Source: Prochlorococcus sp. AG-418-D13
GTDB lineage: Bacteria; Cyanobacteriota; Cyanobacteriia; PCC-6307; Cyanobiaceae
NCBI GenBank assembly: GCA_003214315.1
Contig: QCLU01000005.1
Coordinates: 1-64,000 of the forward strand
Length of the DNA: 64,000 nt
Reading direction: 5' to 3'
The notes beneath the pieces were generated by a model. That model was not told where the DNA came from, did no database searches, and saw only the letters and a program-made list of their open reading frames with translations. A program made the position numbers and the translations under genes. Of the stretch, positions 1 through 6,759 are shown in pieces (positions within the stretch are counted from its first letter, which is position 1; every line of letters starts with the position of its first letter).

Positions 1-402
1 ATATTCTTTTTCATGATTGTTTCTGGCTCTAAGTATCTTATTTACGATATCTCCATCGTTAGTTAAAAAAATTAATCCCTCACTTAGCTTATCTAATCTT
101 CCTATAGGGAAAATTCTTTTTGGATATTTAATGAAATCTATGACATTATTTGGTTCTACTTTTCTATCTGTTGTGCAAACAATTCCAACAGGTTTATTAA
201 AGGCTAAGTATATGTTTTTTTGTCTCGATGATTTTTCTATTTTTTGACCTTTAACTTCTACTTGATCATTCTCTTTTACTTTGGCACCAATTTCAGGAAT
301 TTCGCCATTAATGGTTACCTTTCCCTCTAAAATTAATCTATCTGCATCTCTTCTAGAACAATAACCTACTTCGCTTAAATATTTATTTATTCTGGTAGCC
401 AT
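1..402 (-). CDS. rluF: RluF/RluB-type 23S rRNA pseudouridine synthase, N-terminal part (cut by window edge)
   Basis: Reverse-strand frame beginning with ATG at 402 and running off the window. The first 134 residues begin MATRINKYLSEVGYCSRRDA, a typical S4 RNA-binding domain, followed by the synthase core with GRLDKLSEGLIFLTNDGD around residues 108-125. The Asp of GRLD is the catalytic residue in this superfamily. The following NKILRARNNHEKEY stretch fits the RluF branch best. It should isomerise a uridine in 23S rRNA. The C-terminal half is outside the window, so the exact subfamily is inferred. Confidence 0.85.
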   Translation of the reverse strand, partial: MATRINKYLSEVGYCSRRDADRLILEGKVTINGEIPEIGAKVKENDQVEVKGQKIEKSSRQKNIYLAFNKPVGIVCTTDRKVEPNNVIDFIKYPKRIFPIGRLDKLSEGLIFLTNDGDIVNKILRARNNHEKEY

Positions 403-538
403 TTTGGATGTTTCTTTTTTATTTGCACTAAATAAAAAAATTAACTAATTCCTCATATTTTAAATCGTCTGTCAATTTTAGTTAAAATTATCAATTGGAT
501 TTCAAATTATTTTCATAAGTAATTTATGCCGCACAGAT

Positions 539-796
539 CTAACTCTCTTTATAAATCCAAACTTCATCAGTTTTCCTCCATCCCTGAGAAAGTAATCTTT
601 GATAAATTTCTCTGGCTAAATCGATTTCAACTGAAACAATATTTGTCATTACTGGTGCTTTGTTTTCTAATCCTCCAACTATCTTTCCAGTATCTATAAA
701 CATATACTCAAAAACTCCATTAATACTTTTATCATTTTTCATAAATCTTTTAACTTCTGATCTATTTGAATTAATCAACCAATACGATTTACCCAT
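539..796 (-). CDS. DUF1651-like small protein
   Basis: 85 residues, soluble, function unknown. It has the DUF1651 layout: an aromatic-Leu-Ile-Asn segment near the start (YWLIN) and a C-terminal helix with A-x-x-x-Y-x-x-L followed by GW (LAREIYQRLLSQGW). Two more proteins of this layout are at 3329 and 14533. DUF1651 proteins are small and almost confined to marine picocyanobacteria. The SRAP gene ends nowhere near it functionally and no operon partner is evident. Confidence 0.7.
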   Translation of the reverse strand: MGKSYWLINSNRSEVKRFMKNDKSINGVFEYMFIDTGKIVGGLENKAPVMTNIVSVEIDLAREIYQRLLSQGWRKTDEVWIYKES

Positions 797-828
797 GAAT
801 CTAACCTTGAAATTAGTAAGCGCTCGAT

Positions 829-1467
829 TTAAAACAAACTCATTTGATCAGTTTCTTTTTTCTTTAAATCTTCTACTAGCCAACCATCAGGTGACCAACC
901 CATTATGATTGGGAATAATCTTTTTAGTTCATCTGCATCTTTAACTTCCTCTGTCCATTGTTCTTCGTATCCATGCGGTACGATCACAGGCATGCGGTGA
1001 TGTAAAGGTTTAATTAAATCATTTGGTTCGGTTGTTAAAACGCAGCAACTCTCAAGTTCTGCTCCATCTAGTGAAGTCCACTTACTCCAAATTCCTCCCA
1101 ACCAAAAAGTCTCATAATTCGCTAATCTAACAAGATATTTTTTTTCAAAAAAACCACTCGCAGGTATTAGGCACCTTTTATGTTTCCAACTTCCACTAAA
1201 TAATTTTTTTTCTTCTATGGTTTCTGATCTTGCATTAAATGGTCTTGGTCTATCTTTATCAAATGGGTCTTTCGCCCAAGGGGAAATAAATCCCCATGTC
1301 ATGAAAGTAGTTTTAATTCTTCCTTCGTTTTTAATTACAAGAACAGGATCATAAGGTCTTATTAGATTTTGAGTCTCGTATTTAGAATCAAGTCCACTTG
1401 GATAGTCTTGTTTCAAAACCTTTGGCAACTTTTCAAATTTAGTTTTCAGCTCAAATCTTCCGCACAT
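829..1467 (-). CDS. SOS response-associated peptidase family protein (SRAP, YedK/HMCES)
   Basis: 212 residues starting MCGRFEL. Cys2 becomes the N-terminal residue after Met removal and forms the thiazolidine crosslink with abasic sites in single-stranded DNA. Other SRAP signatures are FNARSETI at about residues 77-84, CLIPASGFFE at about 100-109 with its conserved Glu, and HHRMPVI at about 155-161 with the active-site His. Length is normal for the bacterial family. Its role is protection of abasic sites at replication forks. The assignment is firm; in vivo importance in this organism is unknown. Confidence 0.93.
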   Translation of the reverse strand: MCGRFELKTKFEKLPKVLKQDYPSGLDSKYETQNLIRPYDPVLVIKNEGRIKTTFMTWGFISPWAKDPFDKDRPRPFNARSETIEEKKLFSGSWKHKRCLIPASGFFEKKYLVRLANYETFWLGGIWSKWTSLDGAELESCCVLTTEPNDLIKPLHHRMPVIVPHGYEEQWTEEVKDADELKRLFPIIMGWSPDGWLVEDLKKKETDQMSLF

Positions 1468-1640
1468 TGATTTTTAAAATCTTTTTAAAACTCACCTAAA
1501 AAAGCAGCAAATTTTCCTCATTTTAGATCTAATTTCAGTTTTTCTCAAATAAAAAAAATTTTTTTGATCTTAGAAATTTTTTCATTTAAATAATTAAAAG
1601 AAAATATAGATATTGAAAAGCTTCCTCAAATTTAATTTGA

Positions 1641-1805
1641 ATGTTTCAAAATTTAAATATGACAGATCCAATTATCTATTTATCTATGTTGCTTGGACTT
1701 GGAGGAGTCTATGTATTAATCTCTTCCTTCCATGATGATGATGATGGTGATGATGATGGAGAAAGATATATTTATAATCTTGAATACACTAATTTGGCAA
1801 GATAA
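1641..1805 (+). CDS. Small single-pass membrane protein with Asp-rich stretch
   Basis: 54 residues from ATG 1641, or 48 from the internal ATG at 1659 (MTDPIIYLS), which may be the true start. One hydrophobic helix (IIYLSMLLGLGGVYVLISSF) is followed by an acidic run HDDDDGDDDGE and a short tail. I do not recognise a named family. The acidic cluster after a membrane helix could bind cations or interact with a basic partner, but that is a guess. Confidence 0.6.
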   Translation: MFQNLNMTDPIIYLSMLLGLGGVYVLISSFHDDDDGDDDGERYIYNLEYTNLAR

Positions 1806-1880
1806 TTGATGTGTTTATAATGCAGTAGCGTTTAAGTGAAAGTTACAGGCTAAAAAAAGACCTACTTCCGATTTGGAATT

Positions 1881-2054
1881 TTATTGAAGTAAGGGAAGTA
1901 TTCCTTCTTTATCATAATTAACTAAATCATTATATTCATTTTTAAATTTAGTTGTTGGTCCTCTATCCGTATATGTTTGTGCCTTAAACCGTACATTTTT
2001 ATTAGTCGGTTTATGTGTATGCCTAGTTAGAAATAAGTGGTCGCAGAAATAAAT
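1881..2054 (-). CDS. Small conserved-looking ORF without a standard start codon
   Basis: A 57-codon frame with coding character ends at TAA (1881-1883). It contains VRFKAQTYTDRGPTTKF and NYDKEGILPLLQ. Upstream the frame has ATT at 2052-2054, then TTA, CAT, AGG and a TGA, so no ATG, GTG or TTG is available. Its head lies 3 bases from the oppositely oriented gene at 2058. Either it uses ATT, as infC does in many bacteria, or it is a gene that lost its start. No function is recognised. Confidence 0.4.
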   Translation of the reverse strand: MYFCDHLFLTRHTHKPTNKNVRFKAQTYTDRGPTTKFKNEYNDLVNYDKEGILPLLQ

Positions 2055-2057
2055 TAA

Positions 2058-2243
2058 ATGCCTTCAACACCGATCAAATCTTGTAATAAATATGTGTTGA
2101 GTTACAAAGATTCCTCAAATAATACACATGAAGTCGGCTTCTACGCACGCGATGCATACGATTGCCTAATTCTTGCGAGAGAATTCAACTCTTACGTACA
2201 TGACAATCCAGGATCTGTAATCAGAATCCAACAAAAATTTTGA
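2058..2243 (+). CDS. Small hypothetical picocyanobacterial protein
   Basis: 61 residues, soluble, no signal peptide or membrane helix. It has a compact alpha/beta-like composition, with VGFYARDAYDCLILAREFNS in the middle. Function unknown. It is followed after 11 bases by the 54-residue gene at 2255 on the same strand, so the two are probably co-transcribed. Confidence 0.65.
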   Translation: MPSTPIKSCNKYVLSYKDSSNNTHEVGFYARDAYDCLILAREFNSYVHDNPGSVIRIQQKF

Positions 2244-2254
2244 AGGAATTAATT

Positions 2255-2419
2255 ATGAATTTAAAAAGATCACCATTCGCAATTCAAGATAAAAATGTAA
2301 GAGATCTTGATAATGCAAAAGATTATCCAACAATTGCAGATTTAATGAGAGAACAGAGAGTTCTGCAAGATGAAGGGAATACAGTTCACCATCGTAGAGA
2401 TTTAGACTCTCTCGGTTAG
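2255..2419 (+). CDS. Small hypothetical protein, second gene of pair
   Basis: 54 residues starting MNLKRSPFAIQDKNVRDLDN and ending VHHRRDLDSLG. Charged and hydrophilic. A purine-rich AAGGAATT lies just upstream of the ATG. It sits 11 bases after the gene at 2058 and likely shares its transcript. No family recognised. Confidence 0.6.
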   Translation: MNLKRSPFAIQDKNVRDLDNAKDYPTIADLMREQRVLQDEGNTVHHRRDLDSLG

Positions 2420-2487
2420 TTTAAGAGAATGGTTATTTACTAATTTTTAAAAATTAACGATCATTATGAATGCAATTTACGATTCAT

Positions 2488-2655
2488 TCATAAGATAATA
2501 TTTTCTTCCTCAAGTTTTTTTTTAAGCTCTATAGGCATATATTCAATATCCTTCTTTATTGCAATAATTGCATCTCTGTACTTTTCAGGTTCAGCTAAAA
2601 GCATTTTTATTAAATTGTATTGACTTTCAATTTCTTCAGAAGAAAATTTACGCAT
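2488..2655 (-). CDS. Small charged helical protein
   Basis: 55 residues starting MRKFSSEEIESQYNLIKMLL and ending with a charged helix (IELKKKLEEENIIL). Rich in Glu, Lys and Ile, with no membrane segment, and likely all-helical. Function unknown. Confidence 0.55.
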   Translation of the reverse strand: MRKFSSEEIESQYNLIKMLLAEPEKYRDAIIAIKKDIEYMPIELKKKLEEENIIL

Positions 2656-2715
2656 AAAAAATAGGTCCTACCCTTTTATTTTAGATCAACAGTCAAACAC
2701 TCAAAAGATTAATTA

Positions 2716-3027
2716 TTAGTTAGAGGCTGCTGCAATTTCTTTATGGACGGAAAGAAATTCTTTATCCGTTAGAACTGGTGTAACTTCAATTTCTACGCCA
2801 AAATTGTCGACCCAGATACTACTCCATTTCCAAATGTTCTGATGGTTTGAAGATTCAACTATTGCCCAACCATTAGCCCCCTCAGGATTTACTACTCGAT
2901 TAAGAACTTTAAACCCATCAAATTCATCACCTTCGCATCCTCCTTCAACAAAACCTGCAAAAGCTTCGGCCCCTTGCATATGACTTTCTTGATCTGGAAA
3001 TTGCCAGTGTACGATGTAAGTTTGCAT
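2716..3027 (-). CDS. DUF3303 family protein
   Basis: 103 residues starting MQTYIVHWQFPDQESHMQGA and containing a WSSIWVDNFGVEIEVTPVLTD segment near residues 68-88. This matches the small DUF3303 family seen across marine cyanobacteria, which looks like a ferredoxin-like alpha/beta fold. No catalytic motif is visible and the function is unknown. It is a single gene on its strand, with a 300-base gap upstream. Confidence 0.75.
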   Translation of the reverse strand: MQTYIVHWQFPDQESHMQGAEAFAGFVEGGCEGDEFDGFKVLNRVVNPEGANGWAIVESSNHQNIWKWSSIWVDNFGVEIEVTPVLTDKEFLSVHKEIAAASN

Positions 3028-3304
3028 GAATAAAATTATTTTTTTAATTATTAATTATCGAATTTAAAAATTAAATAAAAAGTCTTTAAACACTAATTTA
3101 AAAGGGCTTAATCCTAGGAGGAAAAATTAGCAAACAACAAAAAAAAGACTCTTACGAGCCTAGGTGATGGGGATTCCTATAATGACAAATTAAACAGAAA
3201 CAAACAACACCATCAATAGGTAATTTTAAATACTTACAAACACCATATGTAGTGCTAAGATCTTAGAAAGGTTGGGTGATGGAGATAATCCCGCTTTTTG
3301 ATTG
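3028..3304 (+). other. Gap with candidate small RNA
   Basis: No convincing protein frame. The plus strand ends in a strong intrinsic terminator (3305-3328) although no plus-strand gene lies upstream, which suggests an unannotated short transcript. Two similar blocks, GGTGATGGGGATTCC near 3162 and GGTGATGGAGATAATCCC near 3274, are more GC-rich than the surroundings. I could not match it to a known Yfr family. Confidence 0.35.
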
Positions 3305-3328
3305 GGGCGAAGCTAACGCCCTTTTTTT
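3305..3328 (+). terminator. Rho-independent terminator with no obvious upstream gene
   Basis: GGGCG stem, AAGCTAA-type loop, CGCCC, then seven T. The stem is short but GC-rich for this genome. It directly abuts the GTG start of the next gene at 3329. Confidence 0.65.
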
Positions 3329-3577
3329 GTGGAAAAATTTACTTTAATCAATAAAGCCAGATCGAGGATTAAAGTTTTTGAAGCTTTTGAAGATAGTTCT
3401 AAGAACTCTTATATGATTAATGTAATTTTAATCTCTTATGGTTGTGTTTTTACGCGATCAAGTAAGCCAGTTTTGAAAGGCTCTAGGGTTGAATCTATCG
3501 AAGAAGCGAGAAACGAATATAAAAAACTATTAGGGGGAGGTTGGGACAAAACTTATAGATTCAATAGTTTTTTTTAA
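3329..3577 (+). CDS. DUF1651-like small protein
   Basis: 82 residues. The GTG start is chosen because MEKFTLINKARSRIKVFEAF aligns with the start of the DUF1651-like protein at 539 (WLIN followed by a basic segment). The C-terminal ARNEYKKLLGGGW matches the family helix-GW ending. The start codon follows immediately after the T-run of a terminator hairpin, so the leader is either that hairpin or almost absent. Function unknown. Confidence 0.65.
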   Translation: MEKFTLINKARSRIKVFEAFEDSSKNSYMINVILISYGCVFTRSSKPVLKGSRVESIEEARNEYKKLLGGGWDKTYRFNSFF

Positions 3578-3630
3578 TGGTGAATATGTTCTTTACCTAA
3601 AATTTGACATTATTAAAAATTAATTGCTAA

Positions 3631-3822
3631 ATAAGCTTCAGAGGGAAGGTTGAACATGAAAAAAGACATTATTCAAATATTAAAGATTCAGATGCTTTGG
3701 AAAGTTTTTTTGAATGTATAAGCTCTTGTAGCATCAATATTGAGGGAGTAGATTGCACAACAGCATTTTATGTAAAACATTTAGAACCAAATAATATCGA
3801 ATACCCTTTAAAATTTTCATAA
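3631..3822 (+). pseudogene. N-terminally truncated remnant of a small conserved gene
   Basis: 63 codons of good coding quality, including HYSNIKDSDALESFFECISS and CTTAFYVKHLEP. The frame is preceded by TAA and then ATA, and the first possible start is a TTG in the middle of the conserved part. The pattern resembles a longer picocyanobacterial small-protein family with a Cys-containing C-terminus, from memory and not verified. Likely a decayed fragment. The ATG at 3656 is in another frame and stops after 21 codons. Confidence 0.45.
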
Positions 3823-3855
3823 TCAAAGCTTATTGATAATTGTTATATTTTATTG

Positions 3856-3969
3856 ATGTTATTTCCACCTCCTCAAGTTATTTTTGGTCTATTGCTTTTA
3901 TCTATAGCAGTAGTTCTTATCTGGGATATTAGATACAATCCTTTTGGAGAAGATGAAGACGGAATTTAA
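3856..3969 (+). CDS. Very small single-helix membrane protein
   Basis: 37 residues: MLFPPPQVIFGLLLLSIAVV and then IWDIRYNPFGEDEDGI. One transmembrane helix followed by an acidic tail. It shares the pattern M-x-x-P-x-PQ-x3-GLLL-x-SI-x2-V-x3-DI with the 33-residue protein at 57812, so the two are probably paralogues. Function unknown. Confidence 0.6.
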   Translation: MLFPPPQVIFGLLLLSIAVVLIWDIRYNPFGEDEDGI

Positions 3970-3972
3970 TCT

Positions 3973-4089
3973 TCAACTAGGAAGCTGGTTTGTAGGTGGT
4001 GCGTGAAATCGCCTTTTCTTTCTTTTGAGTCTTTTATAAGCGACTAAAGAGCCTAATAATAACAATGTAATAGCTATTGAGTTAATCAT
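3973..4089 (-). CDS. Very small membrane protein with basic tail
   Basis: 38 residues starting MINSIAITLLLLGSLVAYKR, one membrane helix, then a strongly basic stretch (LKRKKRRFHAPP). Convergent with the gene at 3856, with 3 bases between the stop codons. No family recognised. Confidence 0.45.
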   Translation of the reverse strand: MINSIAITLLLLGSLVAYKRLKRKKRRFHAPPTNQLPS

Positions 4090-4196
4090 ATAAATTAGTT
4101 TTATATATATAAAAACAAATATGTTCTAAATATCAATGCTTAAATTTATATTTTTCAAAAAGTGACTAATTATTGACTAATTTTTAATATTTGGTG

Positions 4197-4247
4197 TTGG
4201 TATTAGATAAGCAAAAAGCAACCAAGAGGAAATGCTTATCTAACCAA
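4197..4247. repeat. Perfect inverted repeat / stem-loop
   Basis: TTAGATAAGC at 4203-4212 pairs exactly with GCTTATCTAA at 4234-4243. TTGG (4197-4200) pairs with CCAA (4244-4247) across a 2-base bulge, giving a 14-pair stem with a 21-base loop. There is no T-run after it, so it is not an ordinary terminator. Confidence 0.5.
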
Positions 4248-4274
4248 AAGTTATTGCTATGCAATATTAATAAT

Positions 4275-4379
4275 TCACTTTTTCTTATTTCTCATTTGAT
4301 ACTGCAGAATAGCTTTTAGATGTTGCACTTCTTTTTCTAAAGTCTCAATTCTTTTTTCTAGTTCTTCATTAGTGGCCAT
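4275..4379 (-). CDS. Short coiled-coil protein
   Basis: 34 residues: MATNEELEKRIETLEKEVQH followed by LKAILQYQMRNKKK. Heptad spacing of Leu/Ile makes this a likely coiled coil of about four heptads. No membrane segment. Function unknown; it could be an oligomerisation peptide. Confidence 0.5.
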   Translation of the reverse strand: MATNEELEKRIETLEKEVQHLKAILQYQMRNKKK

Positions 4380-4523
4380 ATTTTGGGAGATAAATTCCTT
4401 GATATTTATACTATTAAAAAATGAACTTGTTATCCCTATCAAATAACAAATAAGTATTAGAGCCTATTGATGGGCATAATTTATCTAGATAAATTATGCA
4501 GAGTATAAATTTAGGGGGAATTT

Positions 4524-4667
4524 ATGAGTGGAGATTATGAGACCCTAGCAATCAATCAACCAAATATCACATATTTCCAGAAAAGATCTGAAAATGATAC
4601 AGAATGGTTAGATAAATTAATCAACCAAATTGAAGATATGAAAAACAATATATCCAAATCTGCTTAA
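4524..4667 (+). CDS. Small hypothetical protein, first gene of a six-gene mini-operon
   Basis: 47 residues starting MSGDYETLAINQPNITYFQK, with an acidic and helical C-terminus. AGGGGGAA about 8 bases upstream is one of the few clear ribosome-binding sites in the window. Its TAA overlaps the next ATG by one base (4665-4669). Function unknown. Confidence 0.6.
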   Translation: MSGDYETLAINQPNITYFQKRSENDTEWLDKLINQIEDMKNNISKSA

Positions 4668-4783
4668 TGAAAGAAAAAGAGTTGAAGGAATTAGAGAATT
4701 TTGCAAAAGAAAATGGATACAATGACGAGTTAGAAGATATATATTTAAGGGAAGTTATTGATAGAAATAAAGAATACGAATGA
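4667..4783 (+). CDS. Small acidic helical protein, second gene of mini-operon
   Basis: 38 residues starting MKEKELKELENFAKENGYND. Its ATG overlaps the previous stop by one base, and its TGA overlaps the next start in an ATGA junction (4780-4783), so it is almost certainly translationally coupled. No family recognised. Confidence 0.55.
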   Translation: MKEKELKELENFAKENGYNDELEDIYLREVIDRNKEYE

Positions 4784-5010
4784 GATCAAATTATCGACCA
4801 AACATTCGACTAGCTACAAACATTCTTTTAGTTATTGGTACTTTTGCTATTGCTTTAAAGATTGCCCCAATAGCAGTGGTATATCAGGAAAAAAATTTAT
4901 GTATTAAATATTTAAAACATCAAATAGATCGAGACAAACTTATCAAAAGACTAAAAATAGTTAAACAAGCAAATCCATCTAGTATTTGTGAGTCTATCCT
5001 TAAAAGTTAA
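4780..5010 (+). CDS. Small membrane-anchored protein, third gene of mini-operon
   Basis: 76 residues. One N-terminal hydrophobic segment (ATNILLVIGTFAIALKIAPI, residues 12-31) is followed by a basic helical domain containing two Cys. It could be a signal anchor with the rest outside. Starts inside the previous stop (ATGA) and is followed after 2 bases by the DUF3721 gene. Function unknown. Confidence 0.6.
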   Translation: MRSNYRPNIRLATNILLVIGTFAIALKIAPIAVVYQEKNLCIKYLKHQIDRDKLIKRLKIVKQANPSSICESILKS

Positions 5011-5012
5011 AA

Positions 5013-5234
5013 ATGCGAATTATTCTTAGAAATTTTAAATTTTTTATTTTTTTATTTTTCTTATCTCTAAATTTTAATAGTTATTCTCTTGCACATATGA
5101 GGGGTACATTCCTTTCTGAAGAGGACGCTGAAAAAAGATCTTTAGAACTTGGTTGCGAAGGAATACATAAGAACCAGGACAAATGGATGCCATGCAAAAA
5201 CGAAAAAGAATTACATATTTATTTGAGGAAATAG
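5013..5234 (+). CDS. DUF3721 family secreted small protein
   Basis: 73 residues with an N-terminal signal peptide (residues 1-27: RNFKFFIFLFFLSLNFNSYS). The mature part has the DUF3721 signature: A-E-x-R-x-x-E-L-G-C-x-G-x-H-K-N, then KWMPC and a final ELHIYLRK. Two conserved Cys (in GCEG and MPC) could form a disulfide or bind metal. DUF3721 genes in cyanobacteria often sit next to PepSY-type membrane proteins, as here. The biochemical role is unknown. Confidence 0.75.
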   Translation: MRIILRNFKFFIFLFFLSLNFNSYSLAHMRGTFLSEEDAEKRSLELGCEGIHKNQDKWMPCKNEKELHIYLRK

Positions 5235-5495
5235 ATGGAAAGATTAAAAACCAACAAAAGAAAAATTCACAGAAAAATAACCGCAATTTCAGCAATCCCC
5301 TTATTAACTACAATTATATCTGGGACTATTTATAGTATTCTTCAACCATTAGGAGTAGATGCTTTTTGGTTAATAAAATGGCATACGGGTAATTTTGGCA
5401 TTATTAATTTACAACCTTATTACTCGATATTTCTTGGTATAGCTTCAATAATATCAATAATATCTGGCATTAAAATATTACAAGAAAAACCTTAG
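5235..5495 (+). CDS. PepSY-associated-type small membrane protein
   Basis: 86 residues beginning directly after the DUF3721 stop. It starts with KIHRKITAISAIPLLTTIIS, the HRK-then-membrane-helix pattern of PepSY-associated TM proteins. A second segment is WHTGNFGIINLQPYYSIFLG. Two to three helices with a conserved His near the membrane face. Related proteins are linked to iron or haem handling in other bacteria. That link is inference here. Confidence 0.65.
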   Translation: MERLKTNKRKIHRKITAISAIPLLTTIISGTIYSILQPLGVDAFWLIKWHTGNFGIINLQPYYSIFLGIASIISIISGIKILQEKP

Positions 5496-5523
5496 ATACA
5501 TTCTAAGCCAGGCCAAAAACTAA

Positions 5524-5724
5524 CTAATCAATACTATTTGCTCCGCCACTTACTAAGAAAATTATCGCTCCTAAGGCCATTGTTACTACACCCATATAAG
5601 GGTATTTCTTAATTCTTGATTTGGTAATTGGAAGCCATGAAAGGTATCTATCAGATTTATTCAATTCAACTTTTTTTTGTCTAGGCGGAAATCCTAATTC
5701 TTCTCTTCTTTTAGCTTCACCCAT
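5524..5724 (-). CDS. DUF2839 family membrane protein
   Basis: 66 residues from the ATG giving MGEAKRREELGFPPRQKKVE, the invariant start of DUF2839 proteins. An upstream ATG at 5748 would add eight unconserved residues and is rejected. One C-terminal membrane helix (MGVVTMALGAIIFLVSGG). Widespread in cyanobacteria with no known function. A paralogue is at 7855-8070. Confidence 0.8.
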   Translation of the reverse strand: MGEAKRREELGFPPRQKKVELNKSDRYLSWLPITKSRIKKYPYMGVVTMALGAIIFLVSGGANSID

Positions 5725-5827
5725 AATCTTAAATTTATCTATATACAAATATTAAAAATTATGTTCTATACCTGCGAGTTAATTTTATAAAAAAATAGTT
5801 CTTTTATAAGGATAAATTATTTAAAAT

Positions 5828-5974
5828 TTATTTGGCCTTCTTTAAATATAGATTCTTTGTATTTGCCTGATCTGATGTAAATAATAAAATTAATATAGTT
5901 CCAACTAAAAATGAAAAAATCATTGTTAAACCAACAACTTCAACCATCTCACTAGGCAGATAATTTAGAAACAT
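5828..5974 (-). CDS. Small single-pass membrane protein
   Basis: 48 residues starting MFLNYLPSEMVEVVGLTMIF, one hydrophobic helix at about residues 12-32, then a basic tail. No family recognised. Confidence 0.5.
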   Translation of the reverse strand: MFLNYLPSEMVEVVGLTMIFSFLVGTILILLFTSDQANTKNLYLKKAK

Positions 5975-6128
5975 AATTAATAGATATCTTATTTTAAACT
6001 TAGCAATTGTATTTTTTATGTAAAGTAAGTATTCCTCCTTAAATTTCGAAAAGAACTTTCTGAGACTTTATAATCTTTGTTTATTTTTATTTGCGGGATA
6101 AATCTAGTTCTAGCCAATCACAATTTTC

Positions 6129-6419
6129 TTACTTAGCTATTCCTATTTTCTTAAGCAATTTCAGGTAAGGCAAGGACCAATTACCAAAGGTAAAAGAGAT
6201 TGTCGTATTTTTCGTAGTTGGCAATAATGTTTTAGAACTTATAGAGGCTAATTTAGAAAATTTCTTAATAGTCTCTTCTTCTAGATTATCCATATACAAA
6301 TTTTTTTGAACACCTCGATTTTTCTTCTGTGGTAAAAAATTTTCTATAAACCATAAAACTTGATCTAAATTTGATTTATTGGTTGAGGTTTTAATTTCTT
6401 TATATTTCTTTTTAAACAT
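6129..6419 (-). CDS. Hypothetical basic protein
   Basis: 96 residues, Lys- and Ser/Thr-rich, starting MFKKKYKEIKTSTNKSNLDQ. No membrane helix, signal peptide or catalytic motif visible. C-terminal NWSLPYLKLLKKIGIAK looks like an amphipathic helix. Function unknown. Confidence 0.55.
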   Translation of the reverse strand: MFKKKYKEIKTSTNKSNLDQVLWFIENFLPQKKNRGVQKNLYMDNLEEETIKKFSKLASISSKTLLPTTKNTTISFTFGNWSLPYLKLLKKIGIAK

Positions 6420-6513
6420 ATTTATTTAGCTCTTAATTACTGAATTAAATTTGCCATTTATATAATTTAAATCAATAGTAAAAGCATCAAAATTATGTTC
6501 TTTTTATAAAAAT

Positions 6514-6540
6514 AAAAAAAAAGGGGGTAAACCCCCCTCT
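6514..6540 (-). terminator. Intrinsic terminator of the 6566-6736 gene
   Basis: Read on the minus strand: AGGGGGG, TTTA loop, CCCCC, then a run of nine or more T (plus-strand A-run 6513-6522). It lies 26 bases beyond the TAA of the small gene, which therefore has its own short transcript. Confidence 0.85.
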
Positions 6541-6565
6541 TAATTGATCAGTTTCAAAAAAGAAT

Positions 6566-6736
6566 TTAATTTTTTGAGTCGTTCAATTTCATTTCTTTTT
6601 GTGTTTTCCTGATTCTTTCTTCAAAGACGGATCTTTTGTATGGAGTAACTTCTCCACTTTTAGTTGCCAAAAGTTGGGCTTCATATAGCCTATTGGCTCT
6701 TTTGATTTTTTCTCTTATTTGTAAGAGGTTATTCAT
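6566..6736 (-). CDS. Small basic protein downstream of a riboswitch-like leader
   Basis: 56 residues starting MNNLLQIREKIKRANRLYEA and containing ATKSGEVTPYKRSVFEER. Highly charged, predicted helical, no membrane segment. The leader at 6760-6813 resembles cyanobacterial glutamine-binding RNAs of the Downstream-peptide type, whose hallmark is a short conserved ORF just downstream. This gene would be that peptide. It ends at its own terminator (6514-6540). Function unknown; control by glutamine is inferred. Confidence 0.65.
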   Translation of the reverse strand: MNNLLQIREKIKRANRLYEAQLLATKSGEVTPYKRSVFEERIRKTQKEMKLNDSKN

Positions 6737-6759
6737 GGTATTTTGCAGTTAATGAGAAT

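Noticed and set aside
17..247. Plus-strand frame of 76 codons
   Set aside because: Shadow of the pseudouridine synthase coded on the other strand.
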